Assembly: GCF_016905005.1 (NCBI RefSeq)
Contig: NZ_JADIKC010000004.1
Span: 124,001-188,000, forward strand
Direction of reading: 5' to 3'
DNA length: 64,000 nucleotides
DNA from: Dyella kyungheensis
GTDB taxonomy: Bacteria > Pseudomonadota > Gammaproteobacteria > Xanthomonadales > Rhodanobacteraceae
Both the position numbers and the translations under genes were made by a program. The notes below the pieces were generated by a model. That model searched no databases and was not told the DNA's origin. It was given only the letters and a program-made list of their open reading frames with translations. Of this stretch, positions 15,641-24,114 are shown in pieces (position 1 is the stretch's first letter; every line of letters starts with the position of its first letter).

Positions 15641-17149
15641 ATGAGCAACACCACTGAGACCGCGCCCGCGTCGGTGCCTGATTTTCCGCAAACACTGGGG
15701 CATCCGCGCCCGTTATGGATGTTGTTCATGACGGAGTTCTGGGAGCGCTTCGCGTTTTACAGCGTGAGCTGGGCCCTGGCGTTGTACATCGTGGCGCATT
15801 TTTATCACGGCGACGCGTCCGGCGAAGCGTGGGCCAGCAAAATTTACGGAGCTTATACGGCGCTGATCTATGCCTCGAGCATTTTCGGCGGCTACGTGGC
15901 CGACAAAGTCATCGGTTACCAGCGCTCGATCCTGATCGGCGCCGCGGTGATGGCGGCGGGTCTGTTCGCGGTGATGTTGCCGAGCAAGGATCTGTTCCTG
16001 TTCGGCCTGGCGATGGTGGTGGTCGGCAACGGCCTGTTCAAGCCGAATGTTTCTTCGATGGTCGGCCAGCTGTATGGCCCGAAGGACGAGCGCCGCGACC
16101 GTGGCTTTACGCTGTTTTACATGGGCATCAACGGCGGCGCGTTCGTAGCGCCGTTGCTCACCGGGTGGCTTGCCGCCCATTTCACCGATACGCCGATGCA
16201 GCAGAATTATCGGCTGGTATTCGGTGCGGCCGGTGTCGGCATGGTGCTCAGCCTGTTCTGGTTCTGGTTCGGTCGCCGCGGCCTGCAAGGCGTGGGACGT
16301 CCGGCGCCGGAAGCGGCCAGCCGCATGCGCGTGGTGTGGGTGCTGCTGGGTATCGTGCTGGCGGTGCCGCTGGTCTATCTGCTGCTGGCCTTCGTGGGCG
16401 CCAATGGCCTGCAATGGCTGCTGGGTCTGCTGTTCATCGGCGTGGCGGCGATGCTGATCGTGGAGGCGCTGCGGCATGATCGCGTGCAGCTGCATCGCGT
16501 GTACGCGATGCTGATCATCTTCGCCTTCAACATCCTGTTCTGGATGTTCTATTTTCAGCTCGGCACGTCGTTCAATTTCCTCGCGGCGAACATGGTGGAT
16601 CGCCAGATGTTCGGCGGTTGGGAATTCCCGGTGGGCTGGTTCCAGTCGGTGAGCCCGCTGGCGATCATCCTGCTGGCGCCGCTGGTGACGCAGGTGTGGG
16701 CGCTGCTGGCGCGGCGGCACAAGGAACCGTCGATTCCGCGCAAGTTCGGTCTCGGCCTGCTGTTCAACGGCCTGGGGTTCACCGCGCTGATGTACGCGCT
16801 GACCTATTCGATCGACAGCCGCGGGCTGATCCCGTTCTGGCCGCTGACCGCCTGCTATGTGCTGCAGACGATCGGCGAGCTGTGCCTGTCGCCGATCGGT
16901 TTGTCGATGGTGACCAAGCTGGCGCCGCCGCGGCTGGTTGGCCTAGCGATGGGCGGCTGGTTCCTGTCGCTGGCGGTGGGCGGCAATCTGTCGGGCCTGC
17001 TGGCCGGCCGCATCAGCGGCGAAAGCGGCATGACGGCAGCGTCCGCGTTGTCGGGCTTTACTTTCAGTTTCTGGCTGCTGGCGGGCGCCGGCGTCTTCCT
17101 GCTGCTGATCTCGCCGTTGATCAACCGGTTGATGCACGGCGTGCGTTGA
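15641..17149 (+). CDS. POT-family proton-dependent oligopeptide transporter (copy 1)
   Basis: 502-residue MFS/PTR2 transporter, about 14 TM helices. The proton-coupling ExxERF motif is in FMTEFWERFAFY; the PTR signature GNGLFKPNVSSMVGQLY and FTLFYMGINGGAFVAPLLTG are intact. It imports di/tripeptides with protons. The next gene is a close paralogue in the same orientation, 153 bp downstream, showing tandem duplication. ATG follows AAAGGGGCATGC. Substrates of the two copies cannot be distinguished by eye. Confidence 0.94.
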   Translation: MSNTTETAPASVPDFPQTLGHPRPLWMLFMTEFWERFAFYSVSWALALYIVAHFYHGDASGEAWASKIYGAYTALIYASSIFGGYVADKVIGYQRSILIGAAVMAAGLFAVMLPSKDLFLFGLAMVVVGNGLFKPNVSSMVGQLYGPKDERRDRGFTLFYMGINGGAFVAPLLTGWLAAHFTDTPMQQNYRLVFGAAGVGMVLSLFWFWFGRRGLQGVGRPAPEAASRMRVVWVLLGIVLAVPLVYLLLAFVGANGLQWLLGLLFIGVAAMLIVEALRHDRVQLHRVYAMLIIFAFNILFWMFYFQLGTSFNFLAANMVDRQMFGGWEFPVGWFQSVSPLAIILLAPLVTQVWALLARRHKEPSIPRKFGLGLLFNGLGFTALMYALTYSIDSRGLIPFWPLTACYVLQTIGELCLSPIGLSMVTKLAPPRLVGLAMGGWFLSLAVGGNLSGLLAGRISGESGMTAASALSGFTFSFWLLAGAGVFLLLISPLINRLMHGVR

Positions 17150-17158
17150 TTCCGATGA

Positions 17159-17182
17159 GGCGGCGTCCGCCCGGACGCCGCC
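17159..17182 (+). terminator. GC hairpin after first POT gene
   Basis: Perfect 10-bp stem GGCGGCGTCC (17159-17168) / GGACGCCGCC (17173-17182) with GCCC loop, 9 bp past the stop. No T-run follows, so it may be an attenuating or mRNA-protecting hairpin rather than a full intrinsic terminator. Confidence 0.5.
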
Positions 17183-17302
17183 CTCCGGGGCACGGAATGG
17201 TGCGGTGCATTTGACGGGCTCGGCCGCGGCCGGTTACATGTCGATATCGCAAGAAATTTCGATGTCGGCAGATCAGCGCCGACCCTGCCTTCCGGGAATT
17301 GC

Positions 17303-18811
17303 ATGAGCCAGACCACCAACGCCCCCGCACCCTCGGTGCCCGATTACCCGCAAACCCTGGGGCATCCGCGCCCGTTGTGGATGCTGTTCATGACGGAGTT
17401 CTGGGAGCGCTTCGCGTTCTACGGCATCCGCTGGGCGCTGACGCTGTACATCGTGGCCGAGTTCTTCAACGGCGAGGCTTCCGGCCAGGCGTTCGCCAGC
17501 CGCACCTACGGCGCCTACCTGGCGCTGGTCTACGCCACGGCCGTGTTCGGCGGCTACGTGGCGGACAAGATCATCGGCTACCAGCGTTCCATCCTGCTGG
17601 GGGCCAGCGTGATGGCGGTGGGCCTGTTCATGATCATGTTGCCGAACGAGCAGGTGTTCCTGGTCGGACTGGCCACCATCATCGTCGGCAATGGCCTGTT
17701 CAAGCCCAATATTTCCTCGATGGTGGGGCAGCTGTACGAGCAGGGCGATTCGCGTCGCGACCGCGGCTTCACGCTGTTCTACATGGGCATCAACGGCGGC
17801 GCGCTGATTGCACCGCTGCTCACCGGCTGGCTGGCGAGTCACTTCACCGATACGCCGATGCAGCAGAACTACAAGCTGGTGTTCGGTGCCTCCGGCGTGG
17901 GCATGCTGATCAGCCTGATGTGGTTCTGGTTCGGTCGTCGCCAGCTCCAAGGCGTCGGTCGTCCGGCTCCTGACCAGGCCAACCGCATGCGCGTGGTCTA
18001 CGTGCTGCTCGGCATGCTGGTGGCCATCCCGGTGTTCTATCTGTTGATGGCCAAGGCCGGTGCGGTGGTGCTGCAGTGGCTGCTCACCGCGCTGTTCGTT
18101 GGCGTGGGCGTGATGCTGGTGATCGAGGCAGTGCGCACCGGCCGTGTGCAGGTGCATCGTGTGATCGCGATGCTGATCATTTTCGCCTTCAACGTGCTGT
18201 TCTGGATGTTCTTCGAACAAGCCGGCAGCTCGTTCAACTTCCTCGCCCAGAACATCGTGAACCGCAACATGTTCGGCGGCTGGGAATTCCCGGTGGGCTG
18301 GTTCCAGTCGGTGAACCCGGTGGCCATCGTGGTGCTGGCGCCGATCGTGTCGCTGGCCTGGGGCTTCCTCGACAAGCGACGCATGGAGCCGTCCATTCCG
18401 CGCAAATTCGGCCTGGGCCTGCTCGGCAACGCGCTGGGTTTCGTCGTGCTGATGTATGCGTTGGACGAGCTGGTCAGTAGCGACGGCCTGATTCCGTTCT
18501 GGCCGCTGGCGCTTTGCTATGTGCTGCAGACCGCCGGCGAGCTGTGCCTGTCGCCGATCGGCCTGTCGATGACCACCAAGCTGGCGCCCACCCGACTGGT
18601 GGGCCTGGCGATGGGCGGCTGGTTCCTTTCCACCGCCATTGGCAACAACCTCTCGGGCTTGTTCGCCGGCCACATCAGCGGCGAGAGCGGCATGACCGTG
18701 GCCTCGGCGCTCAGCGGCTTCACCTTCAGCTTCTACCTGCTGGCGGGGGCTGGCGTGCTGTTGTTCCTGATCGCGCCGCTGATCAATCGCTTGATGCACG
18801 GCGTGAAATGA
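17303..18811 (+). CDS. POT-family proton-dependent oligopeptide transporter (copy 2)
   Basis: 502 residues, same length and layout as the preceding gene: ExxERF in FMTEFWERFAFYGI, GNGLFKPNISSMVGQLY, FTLFYMGINGGALIAPLLTG. Differences cluster in the central linker (MAKAGAVVLQWLLTALFVG against LAFVGANGLQWLLGLLFIG) and TM10-12 loops, which suggests divergence of substrate range after duplication. The ATG at 17303 follows TTCCGGGAATTGC, a poor ribosome site. It ends at a strong hairpin shared with the convergent marR gene. Confidence 0.94.
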   Translation: MSQTTNAPAPSVPDYPQTLGHPRPLWMLFMTEFWERFAFYGIRWALTLYIVAEFFNGEASGQAFASRTYGAYLALVYATAVFGGYVADKIIGYQRSILLGASVMAVGLFMIMLPNEQVFLVGLATIIVGNGLFKPNISSMVGQLYEQGDSRRDRGFTLFYMGINGGALIAPLLTGWLASHFTDTPMQQNYKLVFGASGVGMLISLMWFWFGRRQLQGVGRPAPDQANRMRVVYVLLGMLVAIPVFYLLMAKAGAVVLQWLLTALFVGVGVMLVIEAVRTGRVQVHRVIAMLIIFAFNVLFWMFFEQAGSSFNFLAQNIVNRNMFGGWEFPVGWFQSVNPVAIVVLAPIVSLAWGFLDKRRMEPSIPRKFGLGLLGNALGFVVLMYALDELVSSDGLIPFWPLALCYVLQTAGELCLSPIGLSMTTKLAPTRLVGLAMGGWFLSTAIGNNLSGLFAGHISGESGMTVASALSGFTFSFYLLAGAGVLLFLIAPLINRLMHGVK

Positions 18812-18829
18812 CCGCCGCTGGATGAACAC

Positions 18830-18860
18830 CGGGGAACGAAAGGCGTCCTTTCGTTCCCCG
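18830..18860. terminator. Bidirectional terminator between POT2 and marR
   Basis: Perfect 14-bp stem CGGGGAACGAAAGG (18830-18843) / CCTTTCGTTCCCCG (18847-18860) with CGT loop. It sits between convergent genes and abuts the marR stop at 18861. Confidence 0.8.
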
Positions 18861-19349
18861 TTACTTCGGCTCGATTGCCTGCAGCTTGTCCAGGATGCGC
18901 ACCAGCCAGCTGCGTTCCTCGTCGTCCAGTTTGGACAGCAGGTTGCGCTCATGCTCGCGGGCCATCGGCGCCACCACTTCATGGATGGCCCAGCCGGCCT
19001 CGCTCAGGCCCAGCACGGAGCGGCGCTTGTCGCCGTCGTGGATGGCCCGGGTCACCCAGCCGGTCTCCACCAGCTTTGAGAGCGCGCGGCTCACGGCCAC
19101 CTTGTCCATCAGGGTGCGCTCGGCTACCTCGCGGGCGGACAGGCCGTCGAAGCGCGCCAGCACCGCCATCACGCGCCATTCGGTCATGCTCAGGTCGAAT
19201 CGGCGCTGGTAATCGTCGGCAATGGCCTGGCTGACCGCGTTGGACAGGATGGAGAGCCGGTAGGGCAGGAAATGTTCCAGCTCCAGCGGCGCGTGGTCGG
19301 GGTGGTGTTCGTCGGGCACTGCTGCGGCGCTCCTTGCAAATGGTTTCAT
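18861..19349 (-). CDS. MarR-family transcriptional regulator, probable repressor of hppD
   Basis: 162 residues with the winged-helix core: LPYRLSILSNAVSQAIADDY dimer helix, LSMTEWRVMAVLARFDGLSAREVAERT HTH, recognition helix DKVAVSRALSKLVE, and wing DGDKRRSVLGLS. MarR proteins are dimeric, ligand-released repressors acting on divergent promoters. Here the divergent neighbour is hppD (84 bp between start codons), and a 20-bp palindrome covers both this start codon and the hppD promoter spacer. I infer control of tyrosine catabolism, with a pathway metabolite as ligand. ATG at 19349; the mRNA leader would be very short. Confidence 0.9.
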   Translation of the reverse strand: MKPFARSAAAVPDEHHPDHAPLELEHFLPYRLSILSNAVSQAIADDYQRRFDLSMTEWRVMAVLARFDGLSAREVAERTLMDKVAVSRALSKLVETGWVTRAIHDGDKRRSVLGLSEAGWAIHEVVAPMAREHERNLLSKLDDEERSWLVRILDKLQAIEPK

Positions 19350-19362
19350 ATGTAACTATAAC
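19334..19362 (+). promoter_or_regulatory. hppD promoter with MarR-type operator in its spacer
   Basis: -35 TTGCAA (19334-19339), 17-bp spacer, -10 TATAAC (19357-19362). The palindrome ATGGTTTCATATGTAACTAT (19340-19359, 8 of 10 base pairs symmetric) fills the spacer and the first half of the -10 and includes the CAT complementary to the marR start codon. A bound MarR dimer would block RNA polymerase at hppD and marR together. Predicted hppD start of transcription is near 19369. Confidence 0.7.
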
Positions 19363-19432
19363 GTGAGGCTTATGAGGATGGTCGCACGCTTAGGCGTAGG
19401 CCATCTGAGCACCGATCCATCAGGAGAGCCCC

Positions 19433-20530
19433 ATGAGTGCGCAGCCCAATCTTGGCATGCAGGTCACCACGTTCGAAAACCCCATGGGTATCGACGGGTT
19501 CGAATTCGTCGAATTCGCCGCACCGGCCGGTCGTGGCCACGAGCTGCACACCCTGTTCAAGAAGATGGGTTTCAGCGCCGTGCTCAAGCACAAGTCGCGT
19601 CCGATCACGGTCTATCGCCAGGGCGGCGTGAACCTGCTGGTCAACGAAGACCCCGAATCCTATGCCGCCGAATTCGCCCAGGCCCACGGCCCGTGCGCGG
19701 CCGGCTTCGCCATCCGCTTCCAGAAGCCGTCCAAGGACGTGCTCGGCGTCGTGCTCGGCAACGGCGGCGAAGCAGTGAACCCGAAGGCCGAAGCCACCAA
19801 GGCGGTGAACGCGCCGGCGGTGAAGGGCATCGGCGATTGCATGCTGTATCTGATCGATCGCTACGGCGACAAGGGCAGCATCTACGACGGCGACTACGAG
19901 CCGATCGCCGGAGCCGAGCAGAACCCGAAGGGTTTTGGCCTCACCTTCATCGACCATCTCACGCACAACCTCTACTTCGGCAACATGCAGAAGTGGTCCG
20001 ATTACTACGAGCGCCTGTTCAACTTCCGCGAGATCCGCTACTTCGACATCAAGGGCGCCAAGACCGGCCTGGTGTCCAAGGCGATGACGGCGCCGGACGG
20101 CATCGTGCGCATCCCGCTGAACGAGTCGAGCGATCCGAAGTCGCAGATCAACGAATACCTCGACGCGTACCACGGCGAGGGTATCCAGCACATCGCGCTG
20201 TTCACCGACAACATCTACGAGACGGTGGAAGCGATGCGCGCGACGGGGGTGGAATTCCTCGATACGCCGGACACGTACTTCGACGTGATCGACATGCGCA
20301 TTCCCAACCATGGCGAAGACGTGCCGCGCCTGGCCAAGAACAAGATCCTGATCGATGCCGACCTGGAGACCAAGCAGCGCAAGCTGCTGCAGATCTTCAC
20401 CCAGAACAACATCGGCCCGATCTTCTTCGAGATCATCCAGCGCAAGGGCAACGAGGGCTTCGGCGAAGGCAACTTCCAGGCGCTGTTCGAGTCGATCGAA
20501 CGCGACCAGATGAAGCGCGGTTTCCTGTAA
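19433..20530 (+). CDS. hppD: 4-hydroxyphenylpyruvate dioxygenase
   Basis: 365-residue Fe(II) dioxygenase converting 4-hydroxyphenylpyruvate to homogentisate in tyrosine degradation. Two VOC modules; the three iron ligands are visible: His in FIDHLTHNLYFG, His in IQHIALFTDN and Glu in PIFFEIIQRKG. The C-terminal GFGEGNFQALFESIERDQ helix is the classic gate over the active site. ATG follows AGGAGAG. Divergent from the MarR gene and 582 bp upstream of hmgA, with an unrelated minus-strand gene between. Confidence 0.97.
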   Translation: MSAQPNLGMQVTTFENPMGIDGFEFVEFAAPAGRGHELHTLFKKMGFSAVLKHKSRPITVYRQGGVNLLVNEDPESYAAEFAQAHGPCAAGFAIRFQKPSKDVLGVVLGNGGEAVNPKAEATKAVNAPAVKGIGDCMLYLIDRYGDKGSIYDGDYEPIAGAEQNPKGFGLTFIDHLTHNLYFGNMQKWSDYYERLFNFREIRYFDIKGAKTGLVSKAMTAPDGIVRIPLNESSDPKSQINEYLDAYHGEGIQHIALFTDNIYETVEAMRATGVEFLDTPDTYFDVIDMRIPNHGEDVPRLAKNKILIDADLETKQRKLLQIFTQNNIGPIFFEIIQRKGNEGFGEGNFQALFESIERDQMKRGFL

Positions 20531-20538
20531 GCACATCG

Positions 20539-20570
20539 GCATCGTGGCCGCCGCAAGGCGGCCACGATGC
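20539..20570. terminator. Bidirectional hairpin terminator between hppD and DUF5362 gene
   Basis: Perfect 14-bp stem GCATCGTGGCCGCC (20539-20552) / GGCGGCCACGATGC (20557-20570) with GCAA loop, 8 bp after hppD and 7 bp after the convergent gene. No T-run. Confidence 0.65.
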
Positions 20571-20577
20571 ATCGGGA

Positions 20578-20973
20578 TCAGTGCGGAAACGTGCCGTTCT
20601 TCATCATGGCGGCGAACATCGCGCCGAAGAAGATGAAATACAGCACGACAACGACGATGCCGACCAGGTACAGCACGCCCTGGATGATGAAATAGGTGCG
20701 CAGGCGGGCGAGGGATTCCTTCAGCGCGCTGGAATCGCCGGTCAGCTGGGCTCGTTCGATCGCGCTGGAGGCCTGCATCAGCAGCACACCCGTCCAGATG
20801 GGCAGCCAGGCGATGACGATGCCGACGATGGTGAGGGCGGTAACGGCCCCCTGGATGATGAACATGATGCCCACGAACTTCATCCATCCCTTGCCCGAGG
20901 CAAGCGGCTGGCTGAGATCCTGGACGGAGTGGTTCGCGGTGGCCTGGCCCAGCGAAGAGTACGAGTCGGACAT
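20578..20973 (-). CDS. DUF5362-like small inner-membrane protein
   Basis: 131 residues, an N-terminal hydrophilic stretch (MSDSYSSLGQATANHSVQDL) then TM helices around 31-62 (WMKFVGIMFIIQGAVTALTI onward) and 93-120 (YFIIQGVLYLVGIVVVVLYF). A helix with SSAIERAQLTGDSSALKESL lies between them in the cytoplasm. The pattern matches DUF5362, whose function is unknown. The frame is open to 21321, but ATG at 20973 has a clear AAGGA five bases upstream and excludes the overlap with hmgA. It interrupts the hppD-hmgA order on the opposite strand. Confidence 0.82.
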   Translation of the reverse strand: MSDSYSSLGQATANHSVQDLSQPLASGKGWMKFVGIMFIIQGAVTALTIVGIVIAWLPIWTGVLLMQASSAIERAQLTGDSSALKESLARLRTYFIIQGVLYLVGIVVVVLYFIFFGAMFAAMMKNGTFPH

Positions 20974-21112
20974 GCGGTTTCCTTGTGATGTCGTTGCAAT
21001 AGAGAACAACGCCTCTTCCATCGGGTGAGGCGGCCAACATTCGTAAGGCAAGAGTAATAGGATCGCGAGGGTTGTATACGCCCCCGCCTCTTGGGCAGAT
21101 TGCGGAGCTTCT

Positions 21113-22414
21113 ATGTCAGCCAGCAAACACCAGCAGTACTTGTCAGGTTTTGCCAACGAATTCGCCACCGAGGCTTTGCCCGGTGCGCTCCCCGAGGGGC
21201 AGAACTCGCCGCAGAGCGCACCGCATGGCCTGTATGCGGAGCAGATTTCCGGCACCGCCTTTACCGCCCCGCGGCACAGCAATCGCCGCAGCTGGCTGTA
21301 TCGCATCCGCCCCGCGGCCATGCATCACCCGTTCGAGGCGATGCCTGCAGGATGCTTCCACAACCGCTTCAACGAAGTCCCAGCCAACCCCAACCAGTTG
21401 CGCTGGAGCCCGTTCCCGCTGCCCAGCGAGCCGACCGATTTCCTCGATGGCCTGTTCACCGTGGCCGGCAATGGCGGCGCGGCAGACCAGACCGGCGTGG
21501 GCATCCATGTGTATGCCGCCAACCGCTCGATGAAGGGGCGCTTCTTCTACAACGCCGACGGCGAAATGCTGATCGTGCCGCAGCAAGGGCGCCTGAAACT
21601 GGCGACCGAGATGGGCATCATCGAGCTGGAACCGTTGGAAATTGCGGTGATCCCACGCGGCGTACGTTTTCGCGTCGAACTGCTGGACGACACCGCGCGC
21701 GGCTACATCGCCGAGAACTTCGGCGCGATGCTGCGCCTGCCCGATCTGGGCCCCATCGGCAGCAACGGCCTGGCCAACCCGCGCGACTTCCTCACGCCGG
21801 TGGCGGCGTACGAAGACGTCGAAGGCAAGTTCGAGCTGGTGGCGAAATTCCAGGGCAACCTGTGGCGCGCCGCCATCGATCATTCGCCGCTGGACGTGGT
21901 GGGCTGGCACGGCAACTACGCACCGTACAAATACGATCTGCGCCGCTTCAACACGATCGGCTCGATCAGCTTCGATCATCCCGATCCGAGCATCTTCCTG
22001 GTGCTGCACTCGGCCAGCGACACGGAAGGCGTGAGCAACATGGATTTCGTGATCTTCCCGCCGCGCTGGCTGGTGGCGCAGCACACGTTCCGCCCGCCGT
22101 GGTTCCATCGCAACATCGCCAGCGAGTTCATGGGTCTGATCACCGGCGAATACGACGCCAAGGCCGAAGGCTTTTCGCCGGGCGGCGCCTCGCTGCACAA
22201 TTCCATGACCGGTCACGGTCCCGACGCAGCCACCTACGAGAAGGCGTCGACGCGCGACCTGTCGCAGCCCGACGTCATCGCGGGCACCATGGCCTTCATG
22301 TTCGAGACGCGCCGGGTGATTCATCCGACCAGGCAGGCGCTCGATTCGCCGGAACTGCAGGGCAATTACATCGAATGCTGGCAGGGCATCCACAAGCATT
22401 TCAGCGGGAGTTGA
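21113..22414 (+). CDS. hmgA: Homogentisate 1,2-dioxygenase
   Basis: 433-residue Fe(II) ring-cleavage enzyme producing maleylacetoacetate. Typical segments: [21 protein letters not shown] start, RPAAMHHPF, and the iron-site block [19 protein letters not shown]...SEFMG with the downstream [12 protein letters not shown]. Length and ends are standard. ATG follows CGGAGCTTCT (GGAG, 5-base spacer). The next genes, a lipoprotein and fumarylacetoacetase, run in the same direction with 4 and 23 bp gaps, so they form an operon. Confidence 0.97.
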   Translation: MSASKHQQYLSGFANEFATEALPGALPEGQNSPQSAPHGLYAEQISGTAFTAPRHSNRRSWLYRIRPAAMHHPFEAMPAGCFHNRFNEVPANPNQLRWSPFPLPSEPTDFLDGLFTVAGNGGAADQTGVGIHVYAANRSMKGRFFYNADGEMLIVPQQGRLKLATEMGIIELEPLEIAVIPRGVRFRVELLDDTARGYIAENFGAMLRLPDLGPIGSNGLANPRDFLTPVAAYEDVEGKFELVAKFQGNLWRAAIDHSPLDVVGWHGNYAPYKYDLRRFNTIGSISFDHPDPSIFLVLHSASDTEGVSNMDFVIFPPRWLVAQHTFRPPWFHRNIASEFMGLITGEYDAKAEGFSPGGASLHNSMTGHGPDAATYEKASTRDLSQPDVIAGTMAFMFETRRVIHPTRQALDSPELQGNYIECWQGIHKHFSGS

Positions 22415-22418
22415 GGCG

Positions 22419-22985
22419 ATGACGCTGCGTCGGTTCTGCCTGTTGTCGCTATGCGTGATGCTCGCATCGTGCCAGTCGCACGACGAGGCACCGGCGCAAG
22501 CGCCTGCGTCGGCCGCAACCACCTCCACAGATCAGGGCGCGCCGACTCAGGCCCGTTGGCAGGGTTTCGGCGACATGCGCTTTGGCATGGACGAGGCGGC
22601 CTTCCGCAAAGCCTGGAGCGGCGAGTTGAAGGGCGGGGCGGAGGCGGGATCCGATTGCGCGATGTACGCTCCGGTGTGGGCGAAGACGCCCTTCGAGCTC
22701 ACCTTCATGCTCGAGCACGGCCGTTTTGTTCGTTACGACGTGCGTGGCGACAAGGAGACGGCGCCGGGCGGTGGCAAGGTCGGCATGGCCAAGGCGGACG
22801 TGATGGCGCTGTACGCGGGCAAGGTGCGGCAATGGACGTCCAAGTACGATGCGACGGCCAGCGTGTTCCGTGTGGATGGTGAGAGCGGTGCCGTGCTGAT
22901 CTTCGACATCGGCGCCGACGGCAGGGTAAAAGCGTGGCGCGTGGGCGTGCCGCCACAAATCGATTACGTGGAAGGGTGCAGCTGA
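22419..22985 (+). CDS. Putative outer-membrane lipoprotein in the homogentisate operon
   Basis: 188 residues with a type II signal peptide and lipobox LASC (lipidated Cys18); the following Gln-Ser gives no inner-membrane retention signal, so outer-membrane sorting is expected. After a Thr/Ala/Pro linker comes a folded domain (WQGFGDMRFGMDEAAFRKAW ... VGMAKADVMALYAGKVRQW ... YVEGCS) with two cysteines that could pair. The G-x-M-x(5)-A repeat halves look like a duplicated unit. No family recognised with certainty. It lies 4 bp after hmgA, so it is cotranscribed, but a role in tyrosine breakdown is not evident. Confidence 0.85.
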   Translation: MTLRRFCLLSLCVMLASCQSHDEAPAQAPASAATTSTDQGAPTQARWQGFGDMRFGMDEAAFRKAWSGELKGGAEAGSDCAMYAPVWAKTPFELTFMLEHGRFVRYDVRGDKETAPGGGKVGMAKADVMALYAGKVRQWTSKYDATASVFRVDGESGAVLIFDIGADGRVKAWRVGVPPQIDYVEGCS

Positions 22986-23008
22986 GTGCGGCCCGTTGGA
23001 GCGATAGC

Positions 23009-23995
23009 ATGAAACTGGGTTCATTGAAGGAAGGCGGTCGCGACGGCACGCTGATCGTGGTCAACCGCGCGCTGACGCAGGCCGTCAAGGCCAGCGGCAT
23101 CGCTCCCACGCTGCAGGCCGCGCTGGACGACTGGTCGAGCACGGCGCCGCGCCTGAATGCGCTGTACGAAGAACTGAACAACGGCGCCGCCAAGGACGCG
23201 TTTGCACTCGACATGCACGCGCTTGCTTCGCCGCTGCCGCGCGCCTACGAGTTCGTCGACGGCAGCGCCTACCTGCCGCACGTGGAGCGCGTGCGTCGCG
23301 CACGCGGCGCCGAAGTGCCCGAATCGTTCTACACCGATCCGCTGATGTACCAGGCGACCAGCGCCGGTTTTCTCGGCCCGCGCGATCCGGTGGTGGTGCC
23401 CAGCGAGGATTACGGCATCGACCTGGAAGCCGAAGTGGTGGTGATCACCGACGACGTGCCGATGGCGGTGACGCAGGCACAGGCCGCGGCGCACATCCAA
23501 CTGGTCGGTATCGTCAACGACGTGTCTTTGCGCGGCCTGATTCCCGGCGAACTCGCCAAGGGTTTCGGTTTCCTGCAATCGAAGCCGCGCTCCGCGCTGT
23601 CGCCCGTGTTCGTGACGCCGGACGAACTGGGCGATGCCTGGCAGGACGAGAAGCTGCACCTGCCGATGCGTACCTGGCTCAACGGCAAGTGGTTCGGCGA
23701 AGCCGAATGCGGCGTCGACATGCAGTTCAATTTCGCGCAGCTGGTGGCCCACGCGGCGAAGACGCGTCCGTTGACCGCGGGCACCATCGTGGGCTCGGGC
23801 ACCATCGCCAACGAAGACACCGGCAAGGGCGCTTCCTGCCTGGCCGAGCAGCGCACGGTGGAAACACTGCGCGATGGCAAGCCGAGCACGCCGTTCCTGA
23901 GCTTCGGCGACAGCCTGCGCATCGACGTGACCGATGCCTCGGGCGCGTCGATCTTCGGTTCGATCGAACAGGCCATCGCGCCGCTGAAGCGCTGA
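23009..23995 (+). CDS. Fumarylacetoacetate hydrolase family protein (fumarylacetoacetase)
   Basis: 328 residues. Last step of tyrosine degradation, hydrolysing fumarylacetoacetate to fumarate and acetoacetate. Metal ligands of the FAH fold are visible: DLEAEVVVITDDV (Glu pair) and NDVSLRG (Asp). Substrate-side segments GFLQSKPRSALSPVFVTPDELG and GSGTIANEDTGKGASCLAEQ are typical of the short bacterial form. The frame is open upstream inside the lipoprotein gene; ATG at 23009 begins the conserved MKLGSLKEGGRDGTL. Context after hmgA supports the specific assignment over other FAH hydrolases. Confidence 0.93.
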   Translation: MKLGSLKEGGRDGTLIVVNRALTQAVKASGIAPTLQAALDDWSSTAPRLNALYEELNNGAAKDAFALDMHALASPLPRAYEFVDGSAYLPHVERVRRARGAEVPESFYTDPLMYQATSAGFLGPRDPVVVPSEDYGIDLEAEVVVITDDVPMAVTQAQAAAHIQLVGIVNDVSLRGLIPGELAKGFGFLQSKPRSALSPVFVTPDELGDAWQDEKLHLPMRTWLNGKWFGEAECGVDMQFNFAQLVAHAAKTRPLTAGTIVGSGTIANEDTGKGASCLAEQRTVETLRDGKPSTPFLSFGDSLRIDVTDASGASIFGSIEQAIAPLKR

Positions 23996-24065
23996 CGACG
24001 GGCGTGCAATCCGCGCGGCATCCCCTCCTGATGCCGCGCGGGATCGAGCAAAATGCCGCAGCACC

Positions 24066-24107
24066 CTGATTCGCATCAGCCCGGCGATCATGTCCCGCGG
24101 CGATACT
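24066..24107 (+). promoter_or_regulatory. FNR/Dnr-type site and -10 element of hemN
   Basis: Palindrome CTGAT-TCGC-ATCAG at 24066-24079 matches the FNR consensus TTGAT-N4-ATCAA in 8 of 10 positions and is a perfect inverted repeat. A -10 like GATACT lies at 24102-24107. Site centre (24072.5) is 41.5 bp before the predicted start at 24114, the classical activating (class II) distance. The hemN ATG is at 24115, so the mRNA would be leaderless. Confidence 0.7.
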
Positions 24108-24114
24108 GCCGCGC

